Assembly: GCA_949987565.1 (NCBI GenBank)
Contig: OX465114.1
Coordinates: 4,430,832 to 4,494,831 of the forward strand
Reading direction: 5' to 3'
Origin: Luidia sarsii
Taxonomy: Eukaryota; Echinodermata; Asteroidea; Paxillosida; Luidiidae
DNA length: 64,000 nucleotides
In this document: one piece after another, positions 11,401 to 18,722 of the stretch
How the letters are laid out: each line of letters begins with the position of its first letter
Numbering within the stretch: the stretch's first letter is position 1
Notes under the pieces: model-generated
What the model was told of the DNA's origin: nothing
Seen by the model: only the letters and a program-made list of their open reading frames with translations
The model's database searches: none
Translations under genes and position numbers: made by a program

Positions 11401-12577
11401 AGTAGTTCCTGCCTATTCTTCAGTTGTTGGCCTTTAGCCCTATGCCATAAATGCACTGTACTGTACATGTACAGTATGTACTGGTAATCTTGCATTGAGG
11501 TAATTCAATTGTTTGTTTGAACAACTTCATGCTGGGTTCTCAGAATTTGGAGTACCATTGGTGTTACTATGTGCTGCTCCCTCCACATCAAGGCACCACT
11601 AATATACTGTCCCAATTTTCAACAGACAGCAGATATGTTTACATGTACATACATAACAATGAACTGGTTTTGGTCTCATGATGGATTAAAATTTGTAAGG
11701 CAATCACAGATCAATATTAAAAAGTAGAGATCATCAGGGTTTCTGTCTCAAAAAAAGGCAAAGTCATTGAGGTAATTTACTATATGTTCTCATTTGATTA
11801 CAAGACAGCGAGTTGACTGTCAGTTTGTCAGCATGTAAGATAAATTTGCAATAATGCATGGTTTTAACAAATTTACCTGTTTTAGAGTCCTCACTGAGCT
11901 TTGGCAAATGTTTACTGGACCTACTTCCAATGGTATCATTCCAATTAGATAATACACCAGACTGTTGGGAGACTGAGCGATCAAGGATGTCATCAAGAAA
12001 GAATTTGTCATTGTCTAGATAAAGATAAAAGGAAAATCCAGTTAAAACACTATAAACAGTGAAATGCATTCATTTCTTCTAACATGCACTTCACAGCCCT
12101 TCACATGTGTAGTATAGGTTTGTACGCATACATGTAGCATTCATGAAATCTATTCTTATAAAAAGCAGCCACAAAAAATAATAATACTGTAATATGATTA
12201 CTAATAAAGACACGAAAGAGTAGGTTTGCAGTGACACCATGTACAAGAGTCTCATTTGCAGTGTGCAAATGAAAAGTGCAAAGGAACAGTATATCCAATT
12301 AAGACCTTACTTACCAAAAATATCAGTGGGATTCCTTATTGGCATTGTCCTTCGGCTGTTTATGAGATAAAAAAGGGGGCTCAAATAACATTTTTGTGGC
12401 AAATGAATCATAACATTAATATTAAAAACCAGATAAACCATCTATAAAGGTTAAGAAAAAAGAAGTTAATTTTGAGTATTGGCCAAACACTTCCTACTTC
12501 CTACCCTGCTTGATGAAGTCCAGGCAAGGGTGCTTTCTTTAGCTTGCGGAGATTGGCTTGTGGATTTGTCATCTCAT
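2382..12577 (-). CDS. UBXN11: UBXN11-like gene, N-terminal and SEP-domain part (9 exons, partial)
   Basis: Nine minus-strand exons join in consistent phase with GT/AG borders and give about 302 codons: 12505-12577, 12315-12355, 11877-12014, 11164-11258, 9659-9713, 8360-8442, 4366-4483, 3028-3257 and 2382-2459. The product starts MTNPQANLRKLKKAPLPG, has a central coiled coil (about residues 90-165), then DFLSDYGMIWVG and a SEP domain containing ARFVAPDPIPLTLFSNGI and QDIMDGYFPFELHERFPDG. This order matches UBXN11 (Socius), a p97/VCP adaptor family member linked to Rho-type (Rnd) GTPases and cytoskeleton. The UBX domain expected after SEP lies outside the left edge. PLE-A copies sit in two introns in antisense, and the exons are undamaged. 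Identification rests on remembered family motifs, and I am confident in it. Confidence 0.9.
3028..3257 (-). CDS. UBXN11: UBXN11-like exon 8, SEP domain first part
   Basis: A 230-bp exon, acceptor TTTACAG and donor GTATGT. It encodes FHVDFDLIMKNINELNVIAG and then ARFVAPDPIPLTLFSNGI with FMFNGPFRSYDEP, the diagnostic first half of the SEP (Shp1-eyc-p47) domain. It ends in phase 0. Confidence 0.92.
3395..3785. mobile_element. Palindromic MITE in UBXN11 intron
   Basis: Both ends carry long inverted repeats: GCCGCACACAAGAGCTATC at the left mirrors GATAGCTCTCGTGTGCGGC at the right, and a second inner pair lies around AGATATTGGTCTCA. There is no coding capacity and the superfamily is not determined. 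Confidence 0.7.
4366..4483 (-). CDS. UBXN11: UBXN11-like exon 7
   Basis: A 118-bp exon, acceptor TGTCAG and donor GTTAG. It codes DFLSDYGMIWVG, a motif that is strongly conserved in UBXN11 between the coiled coil and SEP, followed by an acidic linker. It ends with one base that pairs with exon 8. Confidence 0.88.
4962..7589 (+). CDS. Penelope-like element A copy 2: reverse transcriptase/GIY-YIG endonuclease
   Basis: The frame is open from just after TGA at 4959-4961 to TAA at 7587-7589 (875 codons), but it has no clear ATG at the 5' end, so the element is probably 5' truncated. The N-terminal 170 residues are Ser/Lys-rich with a helical segment. From about 5760 come DKGSAVVIM, LPKIHKANNPGRPIISG, DVSSLYTNIP and YIDDVFFIW (Y at 6501). 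From about 7290 the GIY-YIG domain (IIYLISCRVCNIQYVGKT, then KKRIYGHR) follows a Cys-rich segment. Penelope elements use this RT and nuclease for target-primed insertion. This is the most intact transposon ORF here. It differs from copy 1 by small in-frame gaps and a few per cent of bases. Confidence 0.92.
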   Translation, partial: RKLQEKALRYTFHQDNYNFFSVSRLIPTGLQISHTPQIGKLSPNLQKKWNQILYSASIQLIKVLSEQCEITLQAVHQDIANLDSKLRSSCSESQYKDLSDEIEKGLSNLNSVLTDRRNKKIGGLVAKQRRHNHFRRSPQSTPLPPTNTVVNLSSSSLTDAEHTLLSKGLNFCPTPPKVGQVMLSQDLTEYYCRLLLTEFFYNSGSRKEEPFRVKSTWVPPKNRVPALETYVQAVSSQVSNSSHLTRKPHDNLPREERLALDTLRSRGDIIIKPADKGSAVVIMDRQKYIDEANRQLNNPKHYKCLDSNPAGKFSEQIQEVLDDMRSRDHLSKKAHRFLSPINCRTARFYLLPKIHKANNPGRPIISGNGSPTEHISLFIYSFLKPLVSQIPSHVHDTPDFLRKLESVKDQIPATAIIGTIDVSSLYTNIPQEEGIQACSSALAKGKQSSPPISDITTLMSLVLAKNNFSFLGKHYLQVHGTAMGTRMAPSFACLFIGDLEERMLSEAPWIWWRYIDDVFFIWTRDGSSLNAFFDHNSFHRTIKFTWEQSLQHTHFLDVTVRKDLNTLTTDLYSKPTDTHQYLHSSSCHPRHCKTGIAYSQALRLRRICSNESDFRRHTRVLASNLVARGYSSRKVKNSIAKVYSIPRSSALKQKPPGPKDKPKVPLVTSYHPSLPPLRKITKENHHILHTSDRLAEAIPNSPVLAFRRPRNLRDLIVRAEVSPLDSSPPTKFGTFKCTCTSKCIVCKTHVKEIDTFNGHSSGTTHTTYGSITCTTSNIIYLISCRVCNIQYVGKTKNTLKKRIYGHRSTIKTGKMDTPVGYHFNLPDHSISDMSVLAIESLGHRSNAVRLSREKMWMKRLRTIQPHGLNIQEGND
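7590..7917 (+). mobile_element. PLE-A copy 2 3' noncoding end
   Basis: The same CTCTTTGATCTTTCC repeats and terminal hairpin-GAAA motif (7862-7917) as copy 1. Similarity ends at CCACTAAATTTTA. A UBXN11 intron continues afterwards. Confidence 0.75.
8170..8226 (-). mobile_element. Inverted 57-bp PLE-A 3'-end fragment
   Basis: The minus-strand sequence matches the last 57 bp of PLE-A, from CTCTGCCTTTGAGAAAGG to CACTAAATTTTA. It lies 250 bp beyond copy 2 in the opposite direction, so the two can form a hairpin. Such short 3' pieces are expected from aborted target-primed reverse transcription. Confidence 0.85.
8360..8442 (-). CDS. UBXN11: UBXN11-like exon 6, coiled coil
   Basis: An 83-bp exon (acceptor CTGTAG, donor GTAAC) coding GSMDSDSDKVKNLEKKC and LELQRTIKDME, which ends the coiled coil in phase 0. 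The next intron (4484-8359) contains the complete PLE-A copy 2. Confidence 0.83.
8620..9619. mobile_element. TA-flanked mariner/pogo-type element
   Basis: Exactly 1000 bp with terminal inverted repeat CAGTAAACCTCGGCTAAG at the left and CTTAGCCGAGGTTTACTG at the right, flanked by TA on both sides (8618-8619, 9620-9621). CAGT-starting TIRs and TA target duplication fit the Tc1/mariner-pogo group. The interior is noncoding and carries ACATGTAC-type arrays (about 8990-9035). Confidence 0.85.
9659..9713 (-). CDS. UBXN11: UBXN11-like exon 5, coiled coil
   Basis: A 55-bp exon (acceptor CAAAG, donor GTATTG) coding DKKISILEDKNKLFQKHK. It continues the heptad pattern from exon 4 in phase 0 and ends with one base. 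Confidence 0.8.
10120..10192 (+). repeat. Decayed tRNA-like sequence / tRNA-derived SINE head
   Basis: The acceptor arms GGCTGGA/TCCAGTC pair, the D arm GCTC...GAGC pairs, and there are good A-box (TAGCTCAGATGGTAAGAGC) and B-box (GGTTCAAGTCC) promoters. The T stem has two mismatches. The anticodon loop would be AAACAAA, which lacks the universal U33. It is therefore a pseudo-tRNA or SINE head, not a working tRNA gene. Confidence 0.6.
11164..11258 (-). CDS. UBXN11: UBXN11-like exon 4, coiled coil
   Basis: A 95-bp exon, acceptor TATCAG and donor GTACC. It encodes PSDHELMSSMMSRIAQLE and then RVQYYSKEVIEK, the start of a coiled coil. In UBXN11 proteins the equivalent segment also begins with a D-x-E-L-M motif. 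It ends in phase 0. Confidence 0.85.
11877..12014 (-). CDS. UBXN11: UBXN11-like exon 3 (coding)
   Basis: A 138-bp exon bounded by CTAG acceptor and GTAAAT donor. It encodes a Ser/Asp-rich segment beginning DNDKFFLDDILDRS and ending LPKLSEDSKT. The phase (2 nt in, 1 nt out) fits both neighbours. There is no recognised domain in this part. Confidence 0.8.
12315..12355 (-). CDS. UBXN11: UBXN11-like exon 2 (coding)
   Basis: A 41-bp exon, acceptor CAG and donor GTAAGT. It starts by completing the codon split in exon 1 and ends with one base. It encodes RRTMPIRNPTDIF. Support is splice phase continuity on both sides. Confidence 0.8.
12505..12577 (-). CDS. UBXN11: UBXN11-like exon with start codon
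   Basis: The acceptor TTTAG precedes 12577 and the donor GTAGG follows 12505. The first ATG (12577-12575) opens a three-codon frame, ATG AGA TGA. The likely start is the second ATG at 12572-12570, which overlaps it. From there 22 codons plus two bases (phase 2) lead into the next exon. The residues MTNPQANLRKLKKAPLPG resemble the UBXN11 N terminus. An upstream noncoding exon must exist but was not located. Confidence 0.82.
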
Positions 12578-13142
12578 CTAAATTGAAAATATTAACAAAA
12601 GATGGAGCATACATTATTGTGGGTTTTTTTCATTCCATGACTGCTATTTCTACCACATAAGAAGATTTCTCACTTCAGCAATGCTACAATGTATACTGCC
12701 AGATGTTTCAAGTCAGATTTTCAACAACATTCCAGGCTTGAAAGCAGTTGTAACCAGGAGTAGGAGCCTGTGGTCTTTTCACAACAGATTCCTTTCAATG
12801 TGGAAATAATTTCAGTAATGTTAGTTGCTGTAGAATTAATCCCTTCATGCTCAGCGCTGAAGAAAACCATTTTCATAAAAGTTCCACTTAGTATGTTGAT
12901 CAATAATAACCAAACATGTGGAACCATTGGAATTTGGAAACCATGCATGTATGGCATATGGGAAACGTGTCCATCTTGGGATAATATAATATGGACAATT
13001 CAATTCAGAAATACTATTGACCGTAGAGTATCTGAGTTTCTAGATGGGTTGCTTTGCTGTGTCTTTGTATAAATATGTAGGCCTACACAGTATCCAAAAC
13101 ATCCTCATGGTGCAAGGCCTCAAATCTATTGGTTCATGCAGG
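12578..13142. other. Upstream region of UBXN11-like gene, no feature recognised
   Basis: AT-rich noncoding sequence between the first coding exon of the UBXN11-like gene and the nested transposon block. The missing 5' UTR exon may be here, but I could not place it. Confidence 0.4.
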
Positions 13143-13513
13143 TGTAACCCGGAAAACCTACACAATGTGGGGAAAACTAGCAAACAGCCTAAATAAAAAG
13201 TTTAAAAAAATAATCCAGCAATCGGAGAAGGAGAAAACGCAGGGTATTCTGAAAAAAATTAATTCAAACACTATCTTGGCTCATGGAAAAAAATCACTAG
13301 CTACTTTATTCAACTTAAAAAAAAAAAGTTCCCCCAAGAAAATGAAATGACTCAACCAAACACAATCAGACTAACTTAATTTAACCTAAAAAATCCTATG
13401 AAATCAAAATCCAACTCACACGTTCCATGACCAAACCAACCAATGACAAAAAACCTTAGACTCAGACCTTTTTAAACCAATTGACCAAATCCAGACCTAA
13501 CCTAAACAACAAA
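13143..13513 (-). mobile_element. Minus-strand LTR copy, first segment
   Basis: Reverse complement of the end half of the LTR seen at 14357-15306, starting at its terminal TGTAACCCGG. It is interrupted at 13514 by the GATC-rich element and resumes at 20126. Confidence 0.8.
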
Positions 13514-13789
13514 GACTGCGTTTACAGATCAGATCAGATCCCGCGAGGGCGATCAAAGGGCGATCAAAGGGCGATCAACGCAAGTGTAAACGCTCGCGCG
13601 ATCAGGATCAGATCCCGGGATCTGATCCACCTCTCGGGAAGGATCAGATCCGGGTCTGATCCCGCGTGCGGGATCAACAAGCAAGTGTAAACGCAACGCG
13701 GGATCTGATCCTGCGGTTTTCAGCGACCACATCCGGCCCATGCCTGGAAAAACGCGCGAAAACAAGCATCTTGCGTGTACGTGTGCAGT

Positions 13790-13955
13790 ACATGTTCATT
13801 GTACGTGCACATGTACTGTACAGTACTGTACATGTACATGTACAGTACATGGTGTACAGTACTGTACATGTACACTGTACATGTACACTGTACATGTACA
13901 TGTACATGTACACTGTACATGTACATGTACATGTACATGTACACACAATGTACAC
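13790..13955. repeat. ACATGTAC-type microsatellite
   Basis: Dense ACATGTAC/ACAGTAC alternation that is nearly self-complementary. It lies within the outer GATC-array element, and the inner copy has arrays at the matching position. Confidence 0.9.
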
Positions 13956-14103
13956 GTACGTACACTCGGCAAATAATTTGTCCAACTTTACGCTGGTAAC
14001 CAATACTAGACAGGGTCGTGTGTGTGTGGTCGTGTGGGTGGGGGGGTGAGAAACTGGTATCCGCATACAGCACGGTAGCTGCAAAGTGGCGACGGACACA
14101 GTG

Positions 14104-14250
14104 CGCGGACGGCTGTGGACCGATGAAGAATTGAAGTTATTTTAAGACATCTGGGCCAGTGAGGAAATACTAACGAAACTGGACGGTACCATCAGAAACA
14201 CAGCGGTGTTCAACACCATTTCAGAACTGGGAACAAATCCTCCATCTTGA
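14104..14250 (+). pseudogene. Myb/SANT-like DNA-binding domain fragment (Harbinger second protein)
   Basis: The frame reads RGRLWTDEELKLF, then a TAA stop, then DIWASEEILTKLDGT and RNTAVFN. This W-x3-E pattern with T-x-RN-x2-V is a Myb/SANT-like (trihelix) domain, typical of the DNA-binding partner protein in PIF/Harbinger transposons. It is broken by the stop and truncated by the retrotransposon. Confidence 0.65.
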
Positions 14251-14356
14251 TCGTACTTTCAGTGTCAATTGTCAACATGCAAAGCGGCAAGCTGGTACAA
14301 AGCTGCATGTAGTGTGCACGTACGTAACACAATGTACGTGTGCACGTGCATGTGTG

Positions 14357-15306
14357 TGTTGCAGGGGTGCCTGCTACATGTATGTACAGGCTACATGTGC
14401 TTTGTTTTTGTTCTTTTGTTTTCAGTTGCATCTATTCACTTTGTTTTGTTTTCCAAGTTATGTGCATGTACTTCGATGTTTTTTTTGAGTTACCGGTACT
14501 TAGTTTGCCCCTTCCCTCAGCCAGTACAGATAAGATCAGGGATTATCTTTTTGGGAGGAACAGTGCACCCTGTGTTGGTGGTTTGGTGCCCAACACAGCA
14601 GCTGGGAAATGTAGAGTTAATGAAGGTGTGAGACTGACTGATTAAGGCTTTTCAGGTTCAGTGGTACCATGTCCTGTACAGACATGTGTAGGCCCTCCAG
14701 TTTGCAGACTGGCAGAGGAGGGTGAAGACCCATTTTGGAGATCTCAAGCTCTGCCCTGAAAGTTTGGTCTGCCGAGTAGCTCGGTTACTTTAGTTGTTGT
14801 AGCCTTTGAGCTTCATCTCATTGAGTGCTGTGTTGTATAGTGTTGTATAGTGTTGTATACTCCTTTTGTTGTTTTGATATACAGTAGAGTTGTGTTGTAT
14901 TGGGTTATATTTCATGGTTTGGTCTATCTCTTGATTTGGTCATTTTGTTGTTGTAAGTCTGGATTTGGTCAATTGGTTTAAAAAGGTCTGAGTCTAAGGT
15001 TCTTGGTCATTGGTTGGTTTGGTCATGGAACGTGTCAGTTGGATTTTGTTTTCATAGGGTTTGTTTAGGTTAAATTAAGTTAGTCGGGTCGTGTTTGGTT
15101 GAGTCAATTTTTTTCTTGGAACTTGTATTTTTTTTTAAGTTGAATAAAGTAGTTAGTGAGTTTTTTTATGAGCCAAGATAGTGTTGCATTTCATTCTTTT
15201 TAGAATACCTTGCGTTTTCTCCTTCTCCGATCGCTGGATGGGTTTTTATCTTTTATTAAGGCTGTTAGCTAGTTTTCCCCACATAGTGTAGGTTTTCCGG
15301 GTTACA
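14357..15306 (+). repeat. 5' LTR of LIN28-domain retrotransposon
   Basis: A 950-bp repeat starting TGTTGCAGGGG and ending GGGTTACA (TG...CA ends). It matches the split 3' LTR (16959-19809) and the minus copy at 13143/20290. The flanking TGTG (14353-14356) equals TGTG at 19810-19813. Confidence 0.88.
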
Positions 15307-15332
15307 TTTTTTTTACTTGTTTTTTTTTTCTT

Positions 15333-15350
15333 TGGTGGAGAATCCGGGCA
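15333..15350 (+). promoter_or_regulatory. Possible tRNA primer-binding site
   Basis: TGGTGGAGAATCCGGGCA is complementary to a tRNA-like 3' end finishing CCA. It starts 27 bp after the LTR, which is further than usual, so the assignment is tentative. Confidence 0.4.
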
Positions 15351-15492
15351 AGGAGTATACTGTTTTTTTTAGACTTAGCTTGGTATTCTGGTCAGGTCAA
15401 AGGTGTCATTTTTGTACAATGTAGGTGTCTTGGTTCTGGGAATAGGGTGGTCACAACACAGCACTTGGTGGTTGGAGTATCTTTGTGGCGCA

Positions 15493-16893
15493 ATGGCGAA
15501 GGTACCAGGTCCACTGATGATGTCACCGGCATCGCTAGGCATGCCACCCAAGCTGACAGCACACCCATCTCCAGCCGTGTCAGCATCTCCACGGAATCTC
15601 AGCCCCTTGGAGCTGAGAGATTTTGACCCTTTCTGTTGTGAAGCAAGCTGTGGGCCAGTCAAGCCACCAACTGGACCAAGGATGGTCGTCACACACCAGC
15701 TGGAGGGAGTCGTGTTCGCTCGACAGAACAGGCAGCAGTCACCGACCGGTCCGTTAAACCATGGAGGAATAAGGGAACGAGCGAAACCTGTCGTTGTAGG
15801 GCAATCGGCGGGTTCTACCAGTGAGCGCCCACACCATGAACACCCACGTAGCAGCGCCAAGATGACAGTAGGAGGAGCAGACCCGGATCAGCAGCTTCTG
15901 GTATCCTCCACGGCAACGGAGGGCAAGCTGTGCCGCGGCCACTGCAAGTGGTACGACGCCTCCATAGGCTACGGCTTAGTGACGCCAGATGACCACAGTG
16001 ACGACGTCTTCGTCTACCACTCCAGCATTTACAAGGACGGCTTCAGAAGTCTGGACGACAACAAGGTTGTAGAGTTCGTCTACAAGGTCTCGGACAAGGG
16101 CCGCAAAGCAATAAAAGTGACGGGACCAAATGGCTGCAAGTGCAGAGGGAGCAGACGCAAGAGGAGAGACAATAGGAGAAGGGATGACAGAAGCTACAAT
16201 TGTAACGAGCATGGTCACTACACCAAGAACTGTCCCCAGTCACAGTATGTTGTACTCCCACAGAGAAGATTCCAGAAAACCTACGGAAAGGTCAGACGAG
16301 CAACTGGGAAGGCGCAGCGAAAGCAGAGCTCAGCATATGATAGGAAGGTGCAGGATGACGCTCTTCATCCTGGTGACCACTTCCTGGTTGCTAACAAGTT
16401 TTTTAGAGGGAAAGGCAACCCGAAGTGGGAAGAGGTACCCTATACTGTGCTGCGACGATTAGAGGGCCTGCCCGTGTATGTTGTGCAGCAATGCGGTTCC
16501 TCTAGAGTGAGGGCTCTCCATCGGAACCTTTTGACAACATGCCCCTTTGATGTTGAAGACCTGTCCCTTGCTGATCTCCTTCCACCCGCACAACCTGACG
16601 ATGCCCTAGCCCCTGTCCTTACAGAACCCCCACCAAGGTTTTGAGATGACATCACACCCCAGACGTACATTCTGCCCCCAGATGAGTACCAGGACCGAGA
16701 GCAATCGCCAGGAGTAGAGGACGACAACTACAGCGTTCCTGAGATGTTTTCATCCTTCAGCAACAGCATCGATGATGAGTCCAGTACATCCAGTGATGAT
16801 CTCCGCGACAGGGACAGCGATCATCCAGCAGTAGCGTTTCAACGGCCTCGACGACATATCCATCCACCGAGACGATTTGGCGACTGGCAGTGA
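15493..16893 (+). CDS. Retrotransposon ORF: LIN28-type cold-shock domain, zinc knuckle, integrase C-terminal module
   Basis: ATG at 15493 opens 383 codons to TGA at 16642-16644. The same frame then continues coherently to TGA at 16891-16893, so the first stop looks secondary. Residues 1-140 are Pro/Ser-rich. Residues 144-214 form a cold-shock domain with CKWYDASIGYGLV (RNP1), DDVFVYHSSIYKDGFRSL (RNP2 side) and KAIKVTGPNG. The GFRSL and VTGPNG features and domain order resemble LIN28, not Y-box proteins. An Arg-rich linker follows, then a CCHC knuckle SYNCNEHGHYTKNC with the first Cys replaced by Ser. Residues 282-345 match the Ty3/gypsy integrase C-terminal (GPY/F-type) module: AYDRKVQDD, PGDHFLVANK, VPYTVL and ALHRNLL. 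Protease, RT, RNase H and the integrase core are absent, which points to an internal deletion joining gag-like and pol-end sequence. Confidence 0.85.
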
Positions 16894-16920
16894 ATCAGTT
16901 TTACTTGTAGTTTTCTGGGT

Positions 16921-16958
16921 TTATTGCTGGGGACAGCAATGATTTGAGCTGGCAGGAG
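16921..16958 (+). promoter_or_regulatory. Conserved pre-LTR box and short polypurine tract
   Basis: TTATTGCTGGGGACAGCAAT followed by GGCAGGAG directly before the 3' LTR TG. The GCTGGGGACAGC box before the LTR is common in Ty3/gypsy elements, and the purine run is short. Confidence 0.5.
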
Positions 16959-17095
16959 TGTAGCAGGGGTGCCTGCTACATGTATGTACAGGCTACATGT
17001 GCTTTGTTTTTGTTCTTTTGTTTTAAGTTGTATCTATTCACTTTGTTTTGTTTTCCAAGTTATGTGCATGTACTTCAATGTTTTTATTTAGTTAC

Positions 17096-18032
17096 TATAG
17101 CCCATTTCACACACAACCGAAAAACTAGGGTCCTTGGTTACAGGCGCCAGTTGTCTGTCACCTAGGTCGTTAGCGATCACGAAGCGAGCATACACACACA
17201 ACGCTGTCACCAAAACACCAACGTCCCCCGTTTATCGGAACTTTACGTCGATGCGGTCAAGGGTCGCGATTGTTTATTTGCTGTTTCACTGGTACTACGC
17301 ACAATAACTGCCCGTATGACGTTCATCTGTAGGTTACCACCAAGATTCCCGCGCGCGCGATGTGTATTGTACATTGTACACGTACAGGTACACACATGTA
17401 CACACTACACAGTCCGTCCTTCACTGTAGTCACTGTTCGATCTGTTCGAATATTTTTTGGCCGAAATGAATTCGACTGTGTCGACGCCAGGTTCGCAGCG
17501 GGCAGAGGCTCCACAGAGGCGACCAAAGAAAACCACTTGGACTTATGAGGAAACCACTGACCTCATCAATGTAATTCTCCGCCAATCGAGTTTCCACCAT
17601 CCTGCGGTACCGCAACACCCGTCCTCGACGGCTCCGTTTCATCCGGTCAAAGCTACTCATCTTTGTTTTCAAGGGACTTTTGTTTCGCATTAAACTGCAC
17701 AGAAGAAGCATAAGCGTGATCTCACTGAGCGCAGCCATCTGGATTATTGCGTTCCAAACATAAACACGCGCAGTGCGCATGCCCAGTGTCCCTGCCAAAA
17801 CCAGGGTCCGTGGTTACGAACACTGTTCACGTTTCACACACACGATCACGGCGATTTTGACAAGGGTGCGAAATTTTGTAGGAGGTCTGGACCTCGGAGA
17901 TCAAAAACCAAGGTCCCTGGCGATTTGTTTCGCAAGGGTCACTTGCACACACCACAGATTTGCGATTTCATGACATGGTTGCGATTTCATCGCCAGGGAC
18001 CTCGGCGATTTTGTCTAGTGTGCAACGGGCTT
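17096..18032. mobile_element. TAGCCC-ended element with SANT-like fragment
   Basis: The left end TATAGCCCATTTCACAC mirrors the right end GTGTGCAACGGGCTTTA with a few mismatches. The interior contains an ATG-led frame (17466-17693). It resembles Harbinger-type non-autonomous elements, but the target duplication is unclear. Confidence 0.6.
17466..17693 (+). pseudogene. Short ORF with start of a Myb/SANT-like domain
   Basis: 75 codons starting MNSTVSTPGSQRAEAPQ. The segment RRPKKTTWTYEETTDLINVI looks like helix 1 of a Myb/SANT-like domain, but the rest is unrelated Pro-rich sequence up to the stop. It is probably the first exon, or a truncated copy, of the DNA-binding protein of the host transposon. 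Confidence 0.45.
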
Positions 18033-18265
18033 TAGCACTGCGTTTACACTTGATCCCGCGAGGAGGATCAGATCCTGCGGTCACGGAGGATCTGATCCAG
18101 TGCCGCGTTTACACTGGATCCTGATCCCGCGTTGATCGCGCGTGGAGCAGCGGAAGCGCTCTCCAAAGGTTATCCACATAAGTCAGTAGTCATGCGCAGT
18201 AGAACGTCAGCCCGGCCATGACGCGCGAAATCCGATGGACTCTTGCAACGGTACAACCTCTATGC

Positions 18266-18345
18266 ATACAGTACATGTGTACATGTACATGTACAGTACA
18301 TGTACATGTACAGTACATGTACATGTACTGTACATGTACTGCACA
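18266..18345. repeat. ACATGTAC-type array in inner element, first
   Basis: ACATGTAC/ACAGTAC alternation, self-complementary, between the GATC arrays and the SANT fragment. Confidence 0.85.
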
Positions 18346-18364
18346 CATGCACGTGCACACGTAC

Positions 18365-18496
18365 ATTGTTGAACACCGCTGTGTTTCTGGTGGTACCGTC
18401 CAATTTCGTTAATATTTCCTCACTGGTCCAGATATCTAAAAATAACTTCAATTCTTCATCGGTCCACAGCCGTCCGCGCGCTGTGTCCGTCGCCAT
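18365..18496 (-). pseudogene. Myb/SANT-like domain N-terminal fragment
   Basis: ATG at 18496 starts MATDTARGRLWTDEELKLFL and continues DIWTSEEILTKLDGTTRN before running into an ACATGTAC array. It is the unbroken counterpart of the copy at 14104-14250 and the first-exon part of a Harbinger-type DNA-binding protein. No nuclease gene was seen. Confidence 0.68.
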
Positions 18497-18624
18497 TTTG
18501 CAGCTACCGTGCTGTATGCGGATACCAGTTTCTCACCCCCCCCCCCACCCACACGACCACACACACACGACCCTGTCTAGTATCGGTTACCAGCGTAAAG
18601 TTGGACAGATTGTTTGCCGAGTGT

Positions 18625-18722
18625 ACAGTACATGTACATGTACGTGTACGTGTACATGTACATTGTGTGTACATGTACATACGTACATGTACACTGTACA
18701 TGTACATGTATATGTACTGCAC
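18625..18722. repeat. ACATGTAC-type array in inner element, second
   Basis: GTACATGTACATGTACGTGT-type alternation upstream of the SANT fragment, in the position matching the array at 13790-13955. Confidence 0.85.

Noticed and set aside
13674..14099. Cys/Thr/Tyr/Val/His-rich frames
   Set aside because: They arise from ACATGTAC microsatellites. Similar frames at 18243-18785 and 28986-29385 have the same cause.
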